Below, in pieces: positions 14,733 through 17,732 of a stretch of 17,732 bases of DNA. The position numbers and the translations under genes were made by a program. The first letter of the stretch is position 1. Every line of letters begins with the position of its first letter. The DNA comes from Alkaliphilus sp. GTDB taxonomy: Bacteria; Bacillota; Clostridia; Peptostreptococcales; Natronincolaceae. Location of the stretch: contig JALNXC010000002.1 in assembly GCA_023230535.1 (NCBI GenBank), positions 1 to 17,732 on the forward strand, written 5' to 3'. The notes beneath the pieces are model-generated. The model was not told where the DNA came from, did not search any database, and worked only from the letters and a program-made list of their open reading frames with translations.

Positions 14733-14776
14733 TGTACATGGATTTGAATGTAAATTACAGAGGGGCGGTGAAAAAC

Positions 14777-15916
14777 ATGAGTGCCATAGCCTTATACGTG
14801 CATATTCCATTTTGTAAAAAGAAATGTTATTATTGTGATTTTAATTCTTATAGTGGCAAACAGCACTTGATTGAAGAATATATAGGGGCATTGAAGAAGG
14901 AAATAAAAATGTATAAGCATGTCATAGATGGCTATAAGGTGAGTACAATATTTTTCGGCGGGGGAACCCCTTCTATTTTAGAAGGCGACCAAATAGCTAT
15001 TATTATGGATACAATGGGAAAATATTATGATATTGAGAAGGATGCCGAAATTTCTATAGAAGCTAATCCGGGCACCTTAAATTATAATAAATTGAAAAAA
15101 TATTATGCCGGCGGCATCAATCGTTTGAGTATAGGGCTACAAGCATGTCAGGAAAATTTGTTAAGAACCTTGGGTAGAATTCATAGTTTTGAGGATTATT
15201 CTAAAAATTTAAATGAGGCTAGGGAGGCGGGTTTTACAAATATAAATACGGATTTAATGTTTTCTTTACCGGGACAGAGGGAAAAAGATTTAGAAGAATG
15301 CTTGGAAAAGGTTGTATCTTTAGGTATACCTCATATTTCGGCATACAGTTTGATAATTGAGGAAGGGACACTATTTGGTAATTGGGTAAGGAATAAAACA
15401 ATTGTACTTCCTGATGAAGAAATACAATTAAAAATGTATCATAATACAATTGGATATTTAAAAGAAAAAGGATATATACATTACGAAATATCCAATTTTG
15501 CAAAACCGGGATTTCAGTGTGAACATAATATGGTATATTGGCATAATAAACCTTATATCGGTTTAGGTGCCGGTTCACATTCTTATTTTAATAAAAAAAG
15601 ATTCAATAATGTAGGCAGTATAGAGAAATATATGGATCTGGTGAGCAATAAAAAAATACCCATAGAAAATGAAATAGATGTTTCAATAAGAGATGAAATC
15701 AGCGAAACTATGTTTCTAGGCCTGAGGCTGACGGAAGGCATTTCTATAAAGGAATTTATTGAGCGCTTTAATATTTCACCTTTTGAAATATACGAAAAAC
15801 AAATTAAAAAGTTTTCAACACAGGGTCTGTTGGAATATGACAAAACCCACATAAGGCTCACTCAAAAGGGCATTGATCTTTCCAATATTGTTTTTCGAGA
15901 TATGTTGTTGGACTGA
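14777..15916 (+). CDS. hemW: Radical SAM protein HemW (heme chaperone, HemN-like)
   Basis: HemW binds heme and is thought to deliver it to target proteins; it was long annotated as oxygen-independent coproporphyrinogen III oxidase because it resembles HemN. The 379-residue protein opens with ALYVHIPFCKKKCYYCDFNS, giving the radical SAM triad C13, C17, C20. HemN has a further Cys two residues after the third; here it is Phe, which supports HemW. FFGGGTPS, EANPGT and GLGAGSHSYF are also typical. The frame is open far upstream through the repeat element, but that part is not family-like. ATG 14777 follows AGGGGCGGTGA (14761-14771). The gene sits between lepA and hrcA, a common order. No clear terminator was seen after it. 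Confidence 0.92.
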   Translation: MSAIALYVHIPFCKKKCYYCDFNSYSGKQHLIEEYIGALKKEIKMYKHVIDGYKVSTIFFGGGTPSILEGDQIAIIMDTMGKYYDIEKDAEISIEANPGTLNYNKLKKYYAGGINRLSIGLQACQENLLRTLGRIHSFEDYSKNLNEAREAGFTNINTDLMFSLPGQREKDLEECLEKVVSLGIPHISAYSLIIEEGTLFGNWVRNKTIVLPDEEIQLKMYHNTIGYLKEKGYIHYEISNFAKPGFQCEHNMVYWHNKPYIGLGAGSHSYFNKKRFNNVGSIEKYMDLVSNKKIPIENEIDVSIRDEISETMFLGLRLTEGISIKEFIERFNISPFEIYEKQIKKFSTQGLLEYDKTHIRLTQKGIDLSNIVFRDMLLD

Positions 15917-15982
15917 TATTTCTACTATTTTTTATTTTTCGTCTTCAATCTGGATTAGGTCATAAATTTTTTACAAAAACTA

Positions 15983-16022
15983 TTGACAAAGATAAAATGT
16001 AATGATACTTTATAGATATAAT
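15983..16022 (+). promoter_or_regulatory. Promoter region of the hrcA heat-shock operon
   Basis: A perfect -35 TTGACA lies at 15983-15988. The best-placed -10 options are GATACT (16004-16009, 15-base spacer) or TACTTT (16006-16011, 17-base spacer). A perfect TATAAT is at 16017-16022, just before CIRCE, but is 28 bases from TTGACA. The start site therefore falls just before or within the CIRCE operator, as expected for HrcA control. Confidence 0.65.
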
Positions 16023-16024
16023 GA

Positions 16025-16051
16025 TTAGCACTCAATAACATAGAGTGCTAA
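16025..16051 (+). promoter_or_regulatory. CIRCE operator (HrcA binding site)
   Basis: TTAGCACTC (16025-16033), a 9-base spacer and GAGTGCTAA (16043-16051) are a perfect copy of the CIRCE inverted repeat. HrcA binds it and represses class I heat-shock genes. It lies between the promoter and hrcA, so the operon represses itself. Confidence 0.98.
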
Positions 16052-16068
16052 CAACCCGAGGTGGTTTT

Positions 16069-17097
16069 ATGTTGAATGAAAGAAAATTAAAAATACTTCA
16101 GGCTATTATACAGGACTATATTGAAACCGCAGCGCCGGTAGGCTCAAGAACATTATCAAAGAGATATGATCTTGGGGTAAGCCCGGCAACTATTAGGAAT
16201 GAAATGGCAGACTTAGAGGATTTGGGATTTATTATACAGCCCCATACTTCGGCAGGGCGTGTCCCATCGGACAAGGGCTACAGATTATATGTGGATCAAT
16301 TCATGCCTTTAAAAAAGATAGAAGCCATTGAGCAAGATTGTTTGGTGTTGTATTTACTTCAAGAAATTGGGGAAATTGAACAATTGCTACAGTACAGTTC
16401 CAGGATATTGTCACAGCTGACCAACTATGCTGCAATTGGTTTAGCACCCCAGGTGAAAGAAAGCAGGTTAGAGCATATTCAACTGGTGCCCGTTGATAGC
16501 AATCATATGGTGATGATAATAATTACCGACAATGGAATTATAAAAAAGCCGGTAATCAGGTTAAATGATGAAATTAGTGATAACAATATTCAAATTATAT
16601 CCAATTTTTTAAATGACAGGCTTCATGGTTTATCTATAAAGAATATTGAAACAAAACTGATTAAGGCGTTGAGTAAGGAACTTACACATTTTAGCAATTT
16701 GATTGAAAAAATAATCTTTGAAATATTCCAATCATTAGACGAGATCAGTAATATAGATATATTTTTAAATGGCGTTATGAATATATTTAACTTGCCGGAA
16801 TACAACGACATCTTAAAAGCAAAATCATTTTTAAAATTGCTGGAGGAAAAAGAATTGTTGAGCAGCTTAATTACCTCCTTTGAAGAAGGGGGGCTTAGCA
16901 TTTCTATCGGTAGCGAAAATATATATGAAGAAGTAAAAGATTGCAGTTTAGTTACCGCTACTTATAAGATAGATGATACAATTTTAGGGTGGCTGAGTGT
17001 TATAGGCCCCACAAGGATGGATTATTCTACCGTAGTGAGTGTAATGAATCAAGTCAGTAAGTTTATTATGGAGCTGTTAAACAATAGGTACAGATAA
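16069..17097 (+). CDS. hrcA: Heat-inducible transcription repressor HrcA
   Basis: HrcA represses class I heat-shock genes by binding CIRCE, and its folding depends on GroEL, which links repression to the chaperone load. The 342-residue length is normal. The N-terminal winged-helix domain (about 1-75) shows LKILQAIIQDYIETAAPVGS, then VSPATIRNEMADLE (37-50) and HTSAGRVPSDKGYR (59-72), all typical. The rest is the GAF-like and dimerisation part, ending in VMNQVSKFIMELLNNRY. ATG 16069 follows GAGGTGG (16058-16064); the frame is open upstream into the CIRCE element but that is not translated. It is the first gene of the operon and precedes grpE. Confidence 0.97.
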   Translation: MLNERKLKILQAIIQDYIETAAPVGSRTLSKRYDLGVSPATIRNEMADLEDLGFIIQPHTSAGRVPSDKGYRLYVDQFMPLKKIEAIEQDCLVLYLLQEIGEIEQLLQYSSRILSQLTNYAAIGLAPQVKESRLEHIQLVPVDSNHMVMIIITDNGIIKKPVIRLNDEISDNNIQIISNFLNDRLHGLSIKNIETKLIKALSKELTHFSNLIEKIIFEIFQSLDEISNIDIFLNGVMNIFNLPEYNDILKAKSFLKLLEEKELLSSLITSFEEGGLSISIGSENIYEEVKDCSLVTATYKIDDTILGWLSVIGPTRMDYSTVVSVMNQVSKFIMELLNNRYR

Positions 17098-17107
17098 GAT
17101 ATAAATA

Positions 17108-17148
17108 AGGTAATAGTGTAAGGTGGTTATCACATTGTACTATTACCT
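17108..17148 (+). promoter_or_regulatory. Stem-loop between hrcA and grpE
   Basis: AGGTAATAGT (17108-17117) pairs perfectly with ACTATTACCT (17139-17148), and four more inner pairs (two of them G-T) extend it to 14 bp. The loop is GGTGGTTATCACA. There is no T-run, so it is more likely a processing or stability element in the operon mRNA than a terminator. Confidence 0.55.
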
Positions 17149-17186
17149 ATGTAATTAATTTAGCTTTATTGTTAATAATTACATAG
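17147..17186 (+). promoter_or_regulatory. Second stem-loop before grpE
   Basis: CTATGTAATTA (17147-17157) pairs perfectly with TAATTACATAG (17176-17186) around 18 bases. It shares its first two bases (CT) with the end of the preceding stem. Like the first, it lacks a T-run. It ends about 20 bases before the grpE ribosome site. Confidence 0.5.
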
Positions 17187-17220
17187 ATAACAAAGACAAT
17201 TAATTAGGCGGGTGAAAATC

Positions 17221-17732
17221 ATGGCAAAAATTAGGAATGGAGAGCATGAGAATATTGAAACATTAAAGACAGACGAAGGAACTACCAATAGCAACTTAGA
17301 AACCGTCACAAACGAAACACAAAAAGATGATGGAATCGCCGATGGCAATTCAAGGGGTGCTATGTATGCAACAGGAGAGGGTATTGTTGACAATAATTTA
17401 GATACTGTAATAGATGAAACAGACGAATTAGATGGAGAGGCTATCGGCATAGAGGAAAGACCGGCAAAAAAAACAGTACAATATGAAGATATATTCAATC
17501 GATTTCAGAGATTGCAAGCAGATTTTGCAAATTACAAAAAACGCGTTGAAAAAGAAAAAAGTGAAATTTTTCTTTACGCAAATGAGAAAATTGGGCTTGA
17601 TCTGTTAAATATAATAGATAGTTTAGAGGGGGCTATGCAGCCTAAAAATAGGCCTGATAATTCTGAGGAATTTGATTGTATATTGGGTGGCATCAATTTG
17701 GTATATAAACAATTGATAGATACCCTGGCTAG
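17221..17732 (+). CDS. grpE: Nucleotide exchange factor GrpE, 5' part (3' end outside window)
   Basis: GrpE releases ADP from DnaK and so drives the Hsp70 chaperone cycle. The start ATG 17221 follows AGGCGGGTGA (17206-17215), and the frame is open to the window edge (170 full codons). The core begins at about residue 88 with YEDIFNRFQRLQADFANYKKRVEKEK, the coiled-coil signature of the family, followed by EKIGLDLLNIIDSLEGAM. The first 85 residues are acidic and low in complexity, as in many GrpE proteins, but carry a recognisable repeat: NIETLKTDEG (11-20), NLETVTNETQ (25-34) and NLDTVIDETD (59-68). The gene lies in the CIRCE-controlled operon; dnaK and dnaJ are expected next, outside the window. 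Confidence 0.95.
   Translation, partial: MAKIRNGEHENIETLKTDEGTTNSNLETVTNETQKDDGIADGNSRGAMYATGEGIVDNNLDTVIDETDELDGEAIGIEERPAKKTVQYEDIFNRFQRLQADFANYKKRVEKEKSEIFLYANEKIGLDLLNIIDSLEGAMQPKNRPDNSEEFDCILGGINLVYKQLIDTLA

Noticed and set aside
14561..14776. N-terminal extension of hemW into the end of lepA
   Set aside because: It would translate lepA sequence out of frame and the palindromic repeat. The family sequence and a strong ribosome site begin at 14777.
15234..15861. Minus-strand open frames opposite hemW
   Set aside because: They lie fully inside hemW and show no recognisable protein features.
17172..17498. Minus-strand open frame of 108 codons opposite grpE
   Set aside because: It is antisense to grpE, whose start, ribosome site and family motifs are clear.

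Overview
The window looks like chromosomal DNA from a low-GC, endospore-forming, anaerobic member of the Clostridia. The evidence is AT-rich sequence, strong Shine-Dalgarno sites, frequent TTG/GTG starts, sporulation genes (gpr, spoIIP), and the order comEC-holA-rpsT-gpr-spoIIP-lepA-hemW-hrcA-grpE, which is a well-known Firmicutes gene order. All positions, motifs and folds below were read by eye; no search or folding program was run.

Region 1 (1-2153) is a molybdenum-cofactor block: the 3' end of fdhD, a structured leader ending in an intrinsic terminator (probable Moco riboswitch), then moaA and moaC, the two enzymes that turn GTP into cyclic pyranopterin monophosphate. A terminator-like hairpin follows. 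Region 2 (2260-5206) holds a tandem P-loop ATPase-like protein. A bidirectional terminator separates it from two minus-strand genes that probably form an operon: a lipoprotein with a ComEC-type metallo-beta-lactamase (MBL) fold and an unrecognised exported protein. Region 3 (5361-9351) diverges from these and holds a TPR protein, a ComEC-type channel that ends without its usual MBL domain, and holA, which overlaps comEC by 11 bases. A separate MBL lipoprotein beside a short ComEC is the most interesting functional hypothesis here.

Region 4 (9352-12711) has rpsT on the minus strand with its own promoter, divergent from a sporulation pair: gpr (germination protease of the spore) and spoIIP (septal peptidoglycan hydrolase needed for engulfment). 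A small membrane protein of unknown role follows, then a terminator. Region 5 (12811-15916) is lepA and hemW, separated by a relatively GC-rich pair of hairpins that looks like a dispersed repeat. Region 6 (15983-17732) is the start of the HrcA-controlled heat-shock operon: promoter, perfect CIRCE operator, hrcA, two tandem hairpins and the 5' part of grpE, which has an unusual acidic, repeat-containing N terminus.

Most of the window is conserved housekeeping. The points worth checking are the split ComEC/MBL arrangement, the probable riboswitch, RNA hairpins that could hide ribosome binding sites (spoIIP and the exported protein), the lepA-hemW repeat, a short Gpr propeptide, and a possible ATA start in the TPR gene. 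No tRNA, rRNA, CRISPR, insertion sequence or prophage gene was seen.
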